NCBI GenBank assembly: GCA_002633005.1
Contig: NMRA01000038.1
Location: forward strand, 453,634 to 517,633
Direction: 5' to 3'
DNA length: 64,000 nucleotides
DNA from: Phoronis australis
Lineage: Eukaryota > Phoronida > Phoronidae
Within the stretch, counting starts at the first letter, position 1. Each line of letters opens with the position of its first letter. Positions 36,448 through 50,000 of the stretch are shown here, one piece after another. Below the pieces are notes generated by a model that was not told where the DNA came from, searched no databases, and saw only the letters and a program-made list of their open reading frames with translations. Both the position numbers and the translations under genes were made by a program.

Positions 36448-37626
36448 ATTGTTCAACAATAACAACGTGGCGCATGATAATGCGACGTCATTGTTGGCCC
36501 TGGTTGCCAAACTGGAACTGAGGTTGCCAAAACACATTGGCAAGAGTTGAAACGAAGTGAAAAGCCAGCGAACGGAAAATCAGAGGCATGCTCATTGACA
36601 ACCAATAAATATCGCACTCATAGACACACCTGCTGGGGCAGTCGAACATGATTTGACCCTTCAGCTTTTTGCCAAAGATCCTGATTTCCGCTTGTTTACT
36701 TCCTGTAGTATTTTGAGTGCGTGCTCGGATGTGGGGCTGGCAACCTGAGATTTTTTACTACTTTACCATTACCAGTCAATTGTCAGGCATGCGGGTGAAT
36801 CTTGTCGGCACTGCCTGACTGGGGGCACTCTATTGCCCCAAGTCAATCCCTGTGATGTGATTATGTGCAGTTAATTTGTGGGTTTTAGTTTCAGGAGTTA
36901 TTGCCTGAGTCCTTACTGTGCATCCACTGACTGTTTGACAGTGTTTCGATATGTGGGGTAAGTTTCTGGTGAGGTATTTCCAGGGTCAAACTAAAGACTC
37001 TCTGTCAATATATCCAGCTGGATATTGTTAACACATTGTTCATCTTAAATTGAAAGTAACTAATGCATGTTATCATGGGTTTAAGTACTTCCCTATGGTA
37101 ATTTTTACTTAACAAATATATTGATTTAAAGCCTAACTTCTGTGGAATTTTGTTATTTTAGATGTATTAGGCTAACCAGTTAGTCCCAGTAAAGCCTTAG
37201 CAAAATAAGAAAACATGGGTTTAATCACTCAAATGTATTCCCATCAAATGATAGGTGAAGTTGCCTTTTCATGCCATGTTGTATCACTGTGAGATCGCAG
37301 CTCAAACAACAAAAGCGCCAAAAACAATTTTATTGAATAGGGGTCTGAATAGAACACCACTGTGTGCGGGTGTCATTTGCAGCTGTTGGAATTAATTTAA
37401 AAAAGGGTTCTCTAAGTGGTATAGACAAAAGCAAACCAATACACCTAAAAGTTCATTTCATTTCACTTGGCAATTTACAGCACTAATGGGCTCAGAGCAA
37501 TGCTTTTAACATACTGTAGAACCCAAGTTTACATGTGTTACAGTTCAAGGTAGACTTTAAATAATTGAAATTAATTGAAATCAAATAGATTTTGGTATGT
37601 CATCAGTTACCAACGAATGAAAATAT

Positions 37627-37866
37627 AAAATAGTAAAACTAGTAAAACTAAAATGACGAGCGTCGGTACTAAAATGTATTAAAATATCCCCACGTATCGA
37701 GCAATGCGCTCTTTCTGAAGGGTGTGCTACAAACTGCTGAATACATGTGGATAGATCTAAAATAAAATGGCACAGGGGACCACATAGTGACATACATACG
37801 TGGGGATATTTTAATATATTTTAGTACCGACGCTCGTCATTTTAGTTTTACTAGTTTTACTATTTT
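37627..37866. mobile_element. Fold-back element before CCDC150-like exon
   Basis: Two arms of about 70 bp are inverted copies. The left runs AAAATAGTAAAACTAG..GACGAGCGTCGGTAC..ATCCCCACGTAT, and the right is its reverse complement. About 100 bp of unrelated sequence lies between. It sits 185 bp upstream of the first coding exon. Confidence 0.8.
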
Positions 37867-38051
37867 AGAAATTAATTGATTTGTAACTTAAGGTCAGTTA
37901 AAAGGCACTACTACTACTAAAATTTCCACAAATGCACTTGATCGTAAGAGAATTTTTATTCATGATAAACACATAAAAATATCCATTTGAATAAATTTAT
38001 TTCTGTTTTTAACTTTACATTTGCTTACTGTTTACTTGCCCCAACTTTTAG

Positions 38052-41000
38052 ATGGATAGAGGCAAACTTCCTGTCATCCCTCCTACCAAACCTGATGGTG
38101 ACTCACCCACCCATGTTACCATGGAGCTGTTACAGAAGCGCCTCCGTGTGGCAGAGGATGACACCAAAAATCTTGTACAGCAGCTTAGCTCAATGGGTAC
38201 GTTGTTTTGCTCTTTAGCTTTAGCAAAAGTTGTGCTTTTGTATTCCATTCTTGGATCAACAAGCGGGCTTGACCAAGCCAGACCTTTAATGTTCCAGACA
38301 GTGGTTCAAGTATTAACAAAATGTCATTTCTTCCCGAAATCATGTCTAAATGAGTAAGGAACAACCAGTTTTATTATTTTGAGTTCCAACTTCCTTCATC
38401 ATACTGCAGGAATGTGTTATCTAAGTCATTGCTTTAGACCATGTCATTCAATTGCAGTCTGTTATTCATTAGAACATTGTTATTTGCTTCATTTCAGGGT
38501 TTACGTCTGAAGATCCATCCAAGCTTGCCGAGACTGGAGCTCATGGCGGCGCCGTTTCCCCATACCAGCCCCGATTTGCTGATCCAGAAACCCTTGCTAG
38601 AAACTACGAGAACCTTGTATCTCGTGTATGCAAGACAGAAAGTGTTCTGCAGACTCTCAAGCTCAACATGATTAATCTTCAGACGAAGGCCGAGCTTCAT
38701 AAGAAAGACAGCATGTCAGCTAATGAAAAGCTGGCTCAGTTGACAGACACCTACGAGGCGGAGCAGCAGAGGTGGACCAAGGAGGCAGAGAGATTTAACA
38801 ATCAGCTAACAGAGGTCACAAGGCGGAGAGAGGAGGCGGAGTCTAGAGTAGAACAGCTGACTCAAGCACTGCAGACTGCAGCCACAGGCTCAGGGGTAAG
38901 TGCAATGGATAAGTAATGATACTTACTGTCTTGTGATACACTGGAATAATCATGATTTTAATTAGCATGTTGTAAAAGTATTGTTCTTCATCTGAAAAAT
39001 ACAAAGTGTACTGTTATCTGAATATTTGTAGATGTTTTTTTAAGTGTCATCTTTTAAGTTGCTTCAATAGAGTATTTGTTTTTAAATAATTGTTTTTAAA
39101 ACCGCTCAACACTCAATCCTTGTGTACATTTGCTTTATTTTACTGGAATTGGTGAAACATGCATTGTCTTATTGTCTTTGTGGCTTCCCCAGCATGTATA
39201 GCGCATGGAAAAATGAATCTGCGTTTGTTTTAAGAAACGTTTGTGACTTTAAAAGCAATTTTGTAACCCTTATGTTGTTTTCAATTTTGCATATTGATTT
39301 TTTTCAGCTGGATCAGAGTAATAAACTGCAAGAACTACAGGCTGCAAAGCATAAACTGTCACGCAAGGTTTCTGAACTCCGCGACGAGCTGTCACGGGAG
39401 AGCAACTTGAGGTCAAGCTTTGAGGAGTCTCACAAGTCTCTGCTGAACAGAATTAGAGAGATGGAGAGTATCGTGGAATCTGAACGTAACGAGGTGTTGT
39501 CATTAGCAAATTTGGGACTGTTTAAAGATAACGCGCTCTTTAACTTGTCAGTTATTTAATAAAAATAACAATAACGAAGATGGTAGAATGATTTTGTGAA
39601 TTTTTTAAGAAAAACAGGTCCATCAAAATGGAGAACGTGGGTCTGTAATCCAGAAAAGTTTCTGAACAATGACAAGTGTCTTTCTTTTGGGATTCCAGTT
39701 ATACTTTCTATGTATTGAATTGTTTGCCAAAGTGGCTGTTGTAAGATGGTCACTCACAGATCATATCTGTTTTCTCTGAACTGTTGTGTAGTATTGGCAA
39801 GTTCTTCGTATCTTGACTCTGTGTTAAACATTTTCCTTTGATGGCCCCCTTTTCTGAAAGTGTGTTTAGTAATACTATTAACATATTAGGAAGGTTGAAA
39901 GTCTGATTTTCTTGCTGCACACTGTGGTGCTTGTTATCAAAAATTACCGTTAGTGAGAATTTATTTCACTTTGATCCTAAACTTTTTACTTTGCCATGTC
40001 ACCATTTTTTCAATTTTTATATGTTCTTAAATTGATTTGATTTACAGCAAACCACTTCAAACAATGAGGTTATGAAACTGATTTTCTTAACCTTTGAATA
40101 GTTTTGTGACATGTGTTTTTGTGGCTGCGGCAAACTAAAATGTTTCTGTTGCAGGTAAAAACATTGTACAATGACTGTAATGGTCTGCGGAGAGAGGTGG
40201 TTAAAGCCCAGGATGAACTTCAGAAAGAACATCAGCTGAGGGTCAAATTTGAACAGGAGATTGTTCGTCTATCTGATGGTGGAGGTAAGTTCCTGTTTTA
40301 TTATGAATGTCAGACTGACACGAAAATTTCATTAAATCTCCATGCAGTGCTGTCTCTAAACTCTGTAACTATGGTTCACATTTTAGGGTGGAAACTTTTG
40401 TTTTGGTTTTTATGCGCCCACATATTTATATGTGGACGCATTATGCCGTCATCTCTGTACGTCCGTCCGTCCGTCCGTCCGGCGTCCGGCGTCCGCTGCT
40501 CTATCTCCAAAACCCTTTGACATACGTTCATGAAATTTGGCACATGTGTTCCATTCATGAATGGGACGGCATGTGCGAACTTTCGGACGGATCCGACAAC
40601 CGGTGTGCCCCCTAGTGGCAATTTTATTTTTTATGCTTACCTTTGTATCTTCAAAAGTCCTGAACGGATTTTCATGAAATTTGGTATGTAGGCACCTAGT
40701 AGTGAGATGACGCTATCCTGCCGTTTTCGGATGGATTCGACATAGTTTGCGCCACCTAGTGGCCATTTTTACTGTTTTCGAGTCTGTTTTTGTGCTTCCA
40801 CCCCTCTATCAACCAAACCGCTCAAAGGATGATTGTGAAAATTGGCATGTATGTGCTTACTATGTAGAGGACGGTTGNNNNNNNNNNNNNNNNNNNNNNN
40901 NNNNNNNNNNNNNNNNNNNNNNNNNNNNNNNNNNNNNNNNNNNNNNNNNNNNNNNNNNNNNNNNNNNNNNNNNNNNNNNNNNNNNNNNNNNNNNNNNNNN

Positions 41001-44000
41001 NNNNNNNNNNNNNNNNNNNNNNNNNNNNNNNNNNNNNNNNNNNNNNNNNNNNNNNNNNNNNNNNNNNNNNNNNNNNNNNNNNNNNNNNNNNNNNNNNNNN
41101 NNNNNNNNNNNNNNNNNNNNNNNNNNNNNNNNNNNNNNNNNNNNNNNNNNNNNNNNNNNNNNNNNNNNNNNNNNNNNNNNNNNNNNNNNNNNNNNNNNNN
41201 NNNNNNNNNNNNNNNNNNNNNNNNNNNNNNNNNNNNNNNNNNNNNNNNNNNNNNNNNNNNNNNNNNNNNNNNNNNNNNNNNNNNNNNNNNNNNNNNNNNN
41301 NNNNNNNNNNNNNNNNNNNNNNNNNNNNNNNNNNNNNNNNNNNNNNNNNNNNNNNNNNNNNNNNNNNNNNNNNNNNNNNNNNNNNNNNNNNNNNNNNNNN
41401 NNNNNNNNNNNNNNNNNNNNNNNNNNNNNNNNNNNNNNNNNNNNNNNNNNNNNNNNNNNNNNNNNNNNNNNNNNNNNNNNNNNNNNNNNNNNNNNNNNNN
41501 NNNNNNNNTCTAGTGGCAATTTTAGTATTTGCCTCTAGTGGCAATTTTAGTATTTTACATTGACCTCTGTATTTTCATAGGTCTTCAGGTGTATACTTTG
41601 TGTTACTTCGTGACTGTGAAGGAAAAGTTCCAAGTAGAAATTTGTTTCTGGCATTCTATTGCTGTGCTAATCTCGTATGTTGGTAAATTTGTTTTTAATT
41701 CTGTGTTTCTGTGGTGCTTTAAGCAACTGGTGTATAGGATGCGCTTGTATTATGAAGATTACTCACATTTTGCCCCTAGCCTATTGAGGAGACAATGACC
41801 ATGCCTTTCCATTTTGCAAAGTATGCCCTCTACTAGCCACTTTATGGTACCAATAAACAACCCTAGAAGGATACCGTATGCGGTGCAATTGTGGGCGCAT
41901 TTCAACGCTCCGCGTTGCTCTTGTTTAATATAGTGGCAAGTTAGCATTCTTAATTACGTATCATAAAACCATGAACTGAATGAAGTTCATTTATTGTTTT
42001 TTTGGAAAACCCCTCCCGGCTAACACAGTTTATTTGAGTTTGAAGTTTGCCACTTCAGCATAACATAGTTAGTGGTATGAGAGTCTTCAATGTGTAGTGT
42101 AGCTAATCTATTGACGACAAATTTAGCGTCTTCACGTTTTTGTTTGCAAAATTGGCCGTAGAAAAGTGAGAACAATTGCTGATAACATATTGCATTTATA
42201 TACAATGTCCAATATTTTGATGGCAAGTCTTGCCATTGTTAAGCTGAAGGCTAGAGTGTCACTGAATTCAACCTGGGCTCTATTGAGTCCACCCTTTGGG
42301 GACGGTTTTGATCATTTGTGTATTTACTGCTGTTCTTTTGGTGTCTGTTTTCAGTTGCTCATGATTAGTTGTGTCCGTTTTGTGGGTTTTCTGTTTCCTT
42401 GATGATGAACTGATTTACCATCGAAACGATTTGCATTGTATATGCAATATATTATTCACAATCGCTCTCAGCGCTCTACATAGGAAGCATCTGTAAACAT
42501 CACGTTTTATGATTATTGTGATTTAAAAGGAAGCAACTAATATTTGTTGTGTTGTCTTCTGATGTAATACTAAATCTTTGAATCATGGACTTCTTGAACT
42601 AATTTAGATGGTGTTACGGAAACTGTAACATTCGTGAAAGCAATAAAACAAATGAGACTGAGTGTTTAAAAGGCTGTATGTAAATTACAATAATCAAATG
42701 ACAAAATCTTGTCCATGTGTTGACGTTATTTTGGAACAACATTTGTTACTAATTCTGTCTTGAATTGCGTTTAATTTTTTCGGGTTCCCTCAATGTTGTC
42801 CACATAACTTTGATAAAATTAGATTTAATCTAATAATTTAAAAGTAATTTTCAAGTGCTTTCCGTCACAATTATCTACATTAAATAAGTGAAGCTGGACA
42901 ATGTTCAATAAAAGTCGTCAATTGGTTTTTGAAAACTGCAGCATGTTAATTTAGTAGTACTTGCAATGTCAATGTGGCCATAAAGATGACTTACAAATTG
43001 TCTGTTTAACAGTGGTCGGCAGGAAGTCATCCAAAGTCCATCGACTTGAAGAAGACAAGAGAATGCTGCTAGGTCAACTGAGTACAATCAGCGGTCAGTA
43101 CCAAGAGTTGAACAGGCAGTTGGAGGCCATGCAAACATTGTTTGAACAGAGAAAGGTAAGTTGTTATTTTATGTGTTCTGGAGTAGAGTATAGTGTCAAG
43201 GGTTGAACAGGTATTTAGGTGACTTGCATACATTTAACTGAATATCAAGAGAGTTGATACTGGCAACAGTTTTGCAAGTTGTTACATTTCTCAGTTTTAC
43301 TTAGTTTTTAACAATCTGATTTATATATTTTCAAAATTTTTACATTAAAGCAGGAAATATTCCATATAAACCAATTTTAACCTTCTCGAAGGTAAAAAAT
43401 GTCTTTAATCTTCTTTTGGAGATGGTATTAAAAAAATATGAGATGTCTTCCATGTACTGAACTATGAAACTTTCAGAAGGTATTTTTTTATCCTCTCTTC
43501 ACCAACTTCTGGCTTCACATATTTTACCCAAGGCAAGTCAAGGATGACTCATTTTCAAATGGTCTTCCCAATACTCCCGGGCTATTTTCCAGTATCTTTT
43601 TAGCTACATGCCTGAAAATGCAACTATTTGGTGTCAGATTACTAATGTATAACAAGTAACAATTTGAAGCAATAAGAGAAATATTCTAAATACCCTACTA
43701 TTGTGTGAGTGGTGGAGGTTAGTCCATAGATGTTTTGTTGATTTGTCAATTTATACAAAGTTGGCTCAATGGAATCAGTGTTACGAATTTACAGTTATGC
43801 ACTTTTTGTCAAACAGAACCCGAGAATATACTTCATCTTTACTGGTTTTGAAGCATCCCTTGAGGTCGACATGGGGTCCAATGGATCAATCACAAAGTTC
43901 ATGTATTTTAGGGAAATAGTCAGATATATGGTGCCCGCATTTTGAGAACCAGTTTTCTCCACTGAATAATAGGCTTCAAACTGGTTCTCAAAATGTGGGC

Positions 44001-47000
44001 TGTTATTTCTTACCATTGTCATTTTAAGATCTTCCTTCTAGAAGTTCCTTTTGGCAAATAATCAGGATCCAATATTGAACATCTGAAAACAGAAACTTCC
44101 AATTACTACTATGTTGAAAATGTTATATTTTACGAAAACGGTGAAACTGAAAGTTGGTTCCTGTGATTCTTTTAGGTTTGTGATGAAAATTAACTGATTA
44201 GTTTCCCCCCTCAGTAGTACATTTATAAGTAAAGGACTCTATGAAAACCATACATTTATTATGTTATTCTAGTATGAAAGAAGTTTTACTTTGTGACCGA
44301 GTGATAATCTGTTTTGGCTGGTTGCTACTAAGTTTGTTGTATGGTACCTAAGGGAGCATTCCTTTCTACTTCCAGGAGACTCATGTGCAACTTGAGCAAG
44401 AGAATAGAGAGTTGAGTGAAGCCCTGAGAAATGTCAGCAATGAAAAGAATGCGCTTGCAAAGACTTTTGAGCAGCAGCTTCAGGTACACTTACTGACCAT
44501 TCCTGTTAGCTATCTGCAGTTTGCATTGTACAAATGGTGTAACAAATCTATTCACATCTCCATGCATGCGAATGTGCTCAATTGAAGCTTTAGTTTAAAT
44601 GAAAAAACGTTTGCTCCGGTTTTGTTGTGGGACATTAGTGATTGGCAGTGTCGGTATGCCATGACATGGTTGTTTCGGACAAAATATATCACTATAGATG
44701 GCGCCACTGGTGGTGAGTATGGTATGAAAATTGAAAAATGGTCTGTGTTCCGTAGACTTGAGAAACTAGGAAAATGTAAGATCACACAAATCTTCGCGAA
44801 ATAATGTCATGCATTACAAGTCAAGCACGCGATCACACTAAGCTTTTCTCACAAGCGTGTTGGATCTATAGAATGCAGCCCTGCTGAGTGAAGTACATTT
44901 CTGGCGGACTAATAGTTTTGTATGTGCTTTAAGGAGGAACGTAGTGAGTGGGAGATCAAAGTACAACAGCAGGATGACGCCGTGTTTGTGAGGGAGGAAG
45001 TGAGGAAGGTGAATAAGGAAAAGGCAAAGTTGGAGGAGAAGATGTAAGTCTTGCATATTGTGTGAGAGTAAGTGAGTGTAAATCAGTGGTCTGTTCATTC
45101 ATGCGCTTCATATTTTTGCAACATGCATCTCATGCATTATGAACCTCACATATTAACAACCATTAGGCACATTTTGTCCATGTATGATTTTAAGAATATT
45201 TATTGGGATCTACTAACACTAGTGAATTTGGTGACTTTGTACATTTTTACTCTGGAAGTATGTTAGCATTGGCCATGTAATTATTGTAATGATATTAAAG
45301 GCAAATTTGATTAAACGTTTGGTGTGTATTTTAAAAATGATCAAATGCTAGTGCTGGGAAAACTATGAGTTATGGACTGTAAATTGTGGAACATTTACCT
45401 GTCAAAAGATATACATTTCACGTCAACACTTTTTCTTTCATGTACAGAAATAGTCAAATTCCATGGCATTGTGTTATGTCCTCTATATCCGAGTTGGAAA
45501 AGTCCTTACCAAAATCTCTGCTTTGTGTTTCTCTGAATCACCAACAAATCAAAATACCTTTATGTGGTTTCCTGTTCATGTTGGTTTTTGTCTCATCGTG
45601 TTTTGGATTTGTGTCATTTCAATCAAGATCTGTGTTAACTGAAGAGTTGTCCGAGACAAGAGCAGCACTAGCCGACAGGGACAGAGAGTCTCGTGAGATG
45701 GCTAGTGATGCTGCTCATGAGGTCAGTAGTTTACGTCACCAACTGGAGGCACTTCAGAAGGACAGAGCGTCAGCACTGACTGAGAAGGAGGCTCTTTTGG
45801 ATGAGGTAGGGGCTGACATATCTGGGCAATTCCTCGTCTTGAATTCATTCCGTTTTCCCATCCTAAATATTTCACGAAAACAACTGTTACAGCAGTTGCA
45901 CATTATTTTTACTTGCTGAGCATTTCACAATCGTTTTTACTGCAAAATAATAAAAACTGAATAACACTTTGCAATACAATTTCCGAATCAGTAATTTCTC
46001 TTCTACAACACAAAGAAAATATTATTTCAAACTTGATTCAAGATTTTAAACATGGCTCAGAGCTTTTCAAACATGGCTTGAGATTTCCAAATATGGTGCA
46101 AAAAATTTCAAACCCGGTGCAGCCCCACGTGTGATTACATGTAGAGAGAACACTGGGACGGTAATTCATATACACTTGCCTCAGCTGATCAGCTAGTCCT
46201 AATGCTATTCCATTGTGCCTGTAGGTCAACCAAGCCGTGGATGGTATGAGTGAGGAGAGGTCTCGCCTACAGATGGAGCTGCAAGAGTGCCAGTTAGATG
46301 TACAGACTTTACGACAGACCAAGTCTCACCTTGAAGAGGAGAACCAGAGACTGATGGAGAGGATGGGAGCTGTAGACCAGTATCAGGTACACCCCACGCC
46401 AAATGGATAAGGATGAAATACTTCTTGTTTCCCAATCCCTGTTTTCTGCCACGAAAAGCAGTTGAAAAGTAACCTCACTCCTGCCGTTTGTGGGCATGCA
46501 AGTAAAACACTTTATGGGATTCCTCTCTACACTGCAAGATGAATAAATTAGCTGAAAGAGCTGATGAATATTTTCGTCTCAGAAACTATTGAAATCGCTC
46601 AATGACATCATTTCCATTTCCATGGCAGGGCATGCTTATCTTTGTTGCAATTTTTTGTTTTTATTACAAAGGCAATTCTTTTCAATTGCTGGTTTGCGAA
46701 TATTTGTTTTAAGCTACATACAGAAAAAGGAGATGGATTTAACATTAATTTTGACAAAAAGGCTCGATTTCTTCAAATTTTACCGGACGTGACACCATGA
46801 AGCTTAACTGGAGACTTGGCAAAAAAGTTATGCAATTGCCTGAAATGTTTTAGCTAGTAATTTTTCAAATTTCACACATTGTGACTGGTCAGTAGTGTGA
46901 TGACCGTCCAGCCAATTCAATAGATCTCACCATAATCCTGATTTTGGGCTTGGGAAGAATTGGATGATTGTTATGGCTGAAGACTTCTGACATTCAATAA

Positions 47001-50000
47001 GCTGGAATTCACAATCTTGTTAAATCGTACTATATGCGTGTTAACCAACTAACAAATAGGCTAGTCCTGTTTTTGAACAAGAGATGGAGTTATGAGTTTG
47101 TGCTTTGTGGGTTGAAAGGGGAAAGCAACTGCAGTAAAAATACATATCTCTGGTTGTCTTGGAGTCATTTTTTCATCTTAATTACTGTTCCTTTCACAAT
47201 AGAAAGTGCTGTAAACGTCTTGAAAACTCTCATCTTGGTTCTACGTTCACTTCCACTAACCAAACATGAATGACCTGTGCAGACTGTGTACCGAGTTGGA
47301 CATTGTGTTTGCTGAGCACTCACGTCACATGTGATTGTTCCATGGATAACAAATGCACACCATAAGAATAGTGATAATCAGGAGTCCGCATTTTTACTAA
47401 TCGTAACTTCAAAAACAGTTGACTGTGTTCTCTTAGTTTTTTGCAAGTAAATATGATCCCATGAAATGAATGTTTACATAGCAATTAGCATGACTTCTCA
47501 ATTTGTTTAGAATACCCAGAAGCAGCTGGACAAGGCCATGTCAGAGATGTTGGAACAGAAGAACAAACTGGCTTATGAGAATGGTCGACTTCAGTCACGT
47601 GTTGAACAGTTACAGACAGAGTTAGAAACACTTGCCAAGGCACAGACACAGTTGGCAGATGTTAAGAAGAAGAAGGACATTTTGGAATCAAAGTACTCTA
47701 AAGTAAGGTTGGCTGTGTATGGATAATGGCTTTTAACAAACTGTAGATCTTGAGCCATTCATCCAGGAATTTCATAATACATTGATACGGCCTGTGATAG
47801 ACAGGTCTAATCATTAATGTATTATGATAGTGTTTGTTATTACTTGACCAGTGATATTTCTGTCCTCTGATTGACTGATAAGCGGTAAGATAATATTACT
47901 TCCGTTATGAGGTGATGTTGACCATCTAGCCATGGGATATCACTTTTCATTCATACCACCAGGACGTCAGATGTCACTATTCGTGATCTGACCAATTGTA
48001 CGCAGCAGAAACCATAAACCCCTGACCATGTAAACAAAATGAGCAGACGATGACTGTATATCAAAGCAAGTGAAAAGTATGCCAGTCTAATATGGGACAA
48101 AGAAAACAGAAACGAAGCATCAATGATAAAACAAGTAGATTGACTCCTCAGGCATATTGGGTCATATGCATCTCAGGAGAGTAATGTTTCCCTCAGCCTC
48201 AGGCAACATTGCTCTCCCTCATTCCATGTGACCTGATATCAACCTCGCGATTTGTTCGCATTTGTATTCTTATGAGTCTCATTAGGTTGTTGGGACTCTG
48301 TTGGTACTAGTAGGTCAGAGGTCAAAAACATGTACAAGGATTGCAGAAAGTCCTGCTGTTGAGGTTCAGTCGAGACAGTATTCTTTCCAGACCATTCTGA
48401 CCAGGAGTCGGTTCCCTAAGGTTAATTTTGTGCAAGTTAAGTGAGATCACGCGAAATTATGCTAATCACAGGCGAGTGATAAAGCTTGTCACCTTAATTA
48501 TGTACACCAGCTAAAAGGCCGCTATTGAATTGATTAGATGGCTGAAATGTTGAATTGTTGGAGAAATCTCACTTTTTGTTCCAAACATCAAGATTGCTTG
48601 CCACACGTATCTCACAAGTGACTAAATATTGTTGGAGAATATGCTCCAGATATTTTTCAAAATCACTCTTCTGAAACTGGTCAATAAAGTTGTTTCATGA
48701 TGTTGTATATCTTCCAGCTTAAAAGTGTGTGTATGACTTTGAACTCGGTACTTATTCACATGTTGTAGGCCCACAATGACCTGAGTGCTAGCAAAATCAA
48801 GACTCAACAACTGAGCAGTCAACTTGACCAGATGAAGAAGAACTTGGAGAGAAAGGAATCAGATTTCAACCTAGCCATAGAGGCACGTGATGAGGCTGTA
48901 AAGGAAGGTCAGCGATTGGCCAATCAGATTGAGAGCATGGAAGAGAAGGAAAAGTCAAGGGTGAGCGCGATCTTTGACTCAGCTTTGGGAAGCGCTGCAG
49001 CACAAAAGCATTCATAGGCTGTAATTATGAATTAGTTGATTGGATTGTTATGAATTAATCTAGGTAACACATCAATTAAAACATATTCAAATCAAAATTG
49101 AGACGATGGGTGCAGTTAAGTAGAAATGAATAGCATTCATTAGTAGGTCATTAGTAGAAAGTAGTGGTACGAGACTGGTCATTTTGATTAAATTAGAGAC
49201 TAAACTGTTTGATTTTGATAAAACCTGGAATTAAAGTGAATGGTGTGTAAACAGTTTACAGTAATGGTGATGTTCATGTGATGTCTTGTCCCATCAGGCG
49301 CAGGCCAATCAGAAGTCTTTAGAGGAATCGAAGCAAGATGCCAGGAAAATGGCTGCCACCCTAGAAAGTGTGATGTCATCACATGGACAGTTACAGGCCA
49401 GCGTAGAGCAACTACAGACGAAACTGGGAAAGAAGGATGCTCAGATAACGGCACTAAAGAATGAGAGGTATGTGGAAAGTGAGTGTTAGGTGAGGTTAGA
49501 ATGGGCCATGATGTCATCATGTGACTATTTATAGACGAGCGTAGAGAGTGAGTTCCAGGTTAGGATAGAGTGAGTTATGATGTCATCAGTTGGCCAGTTA
49601 CATGCTTCTGTAGAACAAATGCTGACAGTATCTTCCTGTTGAAAAGTCAAAAAATTGTAGAGCATAAAGCTTTGGCTTTGTTTTTAATCAATTTTCTTCT
49701 CATGTCTTTCCCAACTATTGTTATAATTCAAGCTATGCCACATTTTGACGAAATTTGTCCACCTGTTTTGGAAAACAGCTGTCATCATAAGTAAGAATTA
49801 TTAGTATTTCTTACACACCATATGTTGTTCAAGTCATGTGACCTATAGTTTAGTCTGAAGAGATCTCTGTCCCAACTAGGGCTCAAATGGGGGACTTTTT
49901 GCTAACCGTGCAGATGTTCTAGTCCACTGAGCTGTCGGGACCATCGATCTATTACAGAAATCCAATCAGACTTATAGGAGACATCTTCAAATTCGGGAGT

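Noticed and set aside
40747-41544. Reading frames of 219-263 codons on both strands across 40.8-41.5 kb
   Set aside because: They consist almost entirely of the N gap and carry no coding information.
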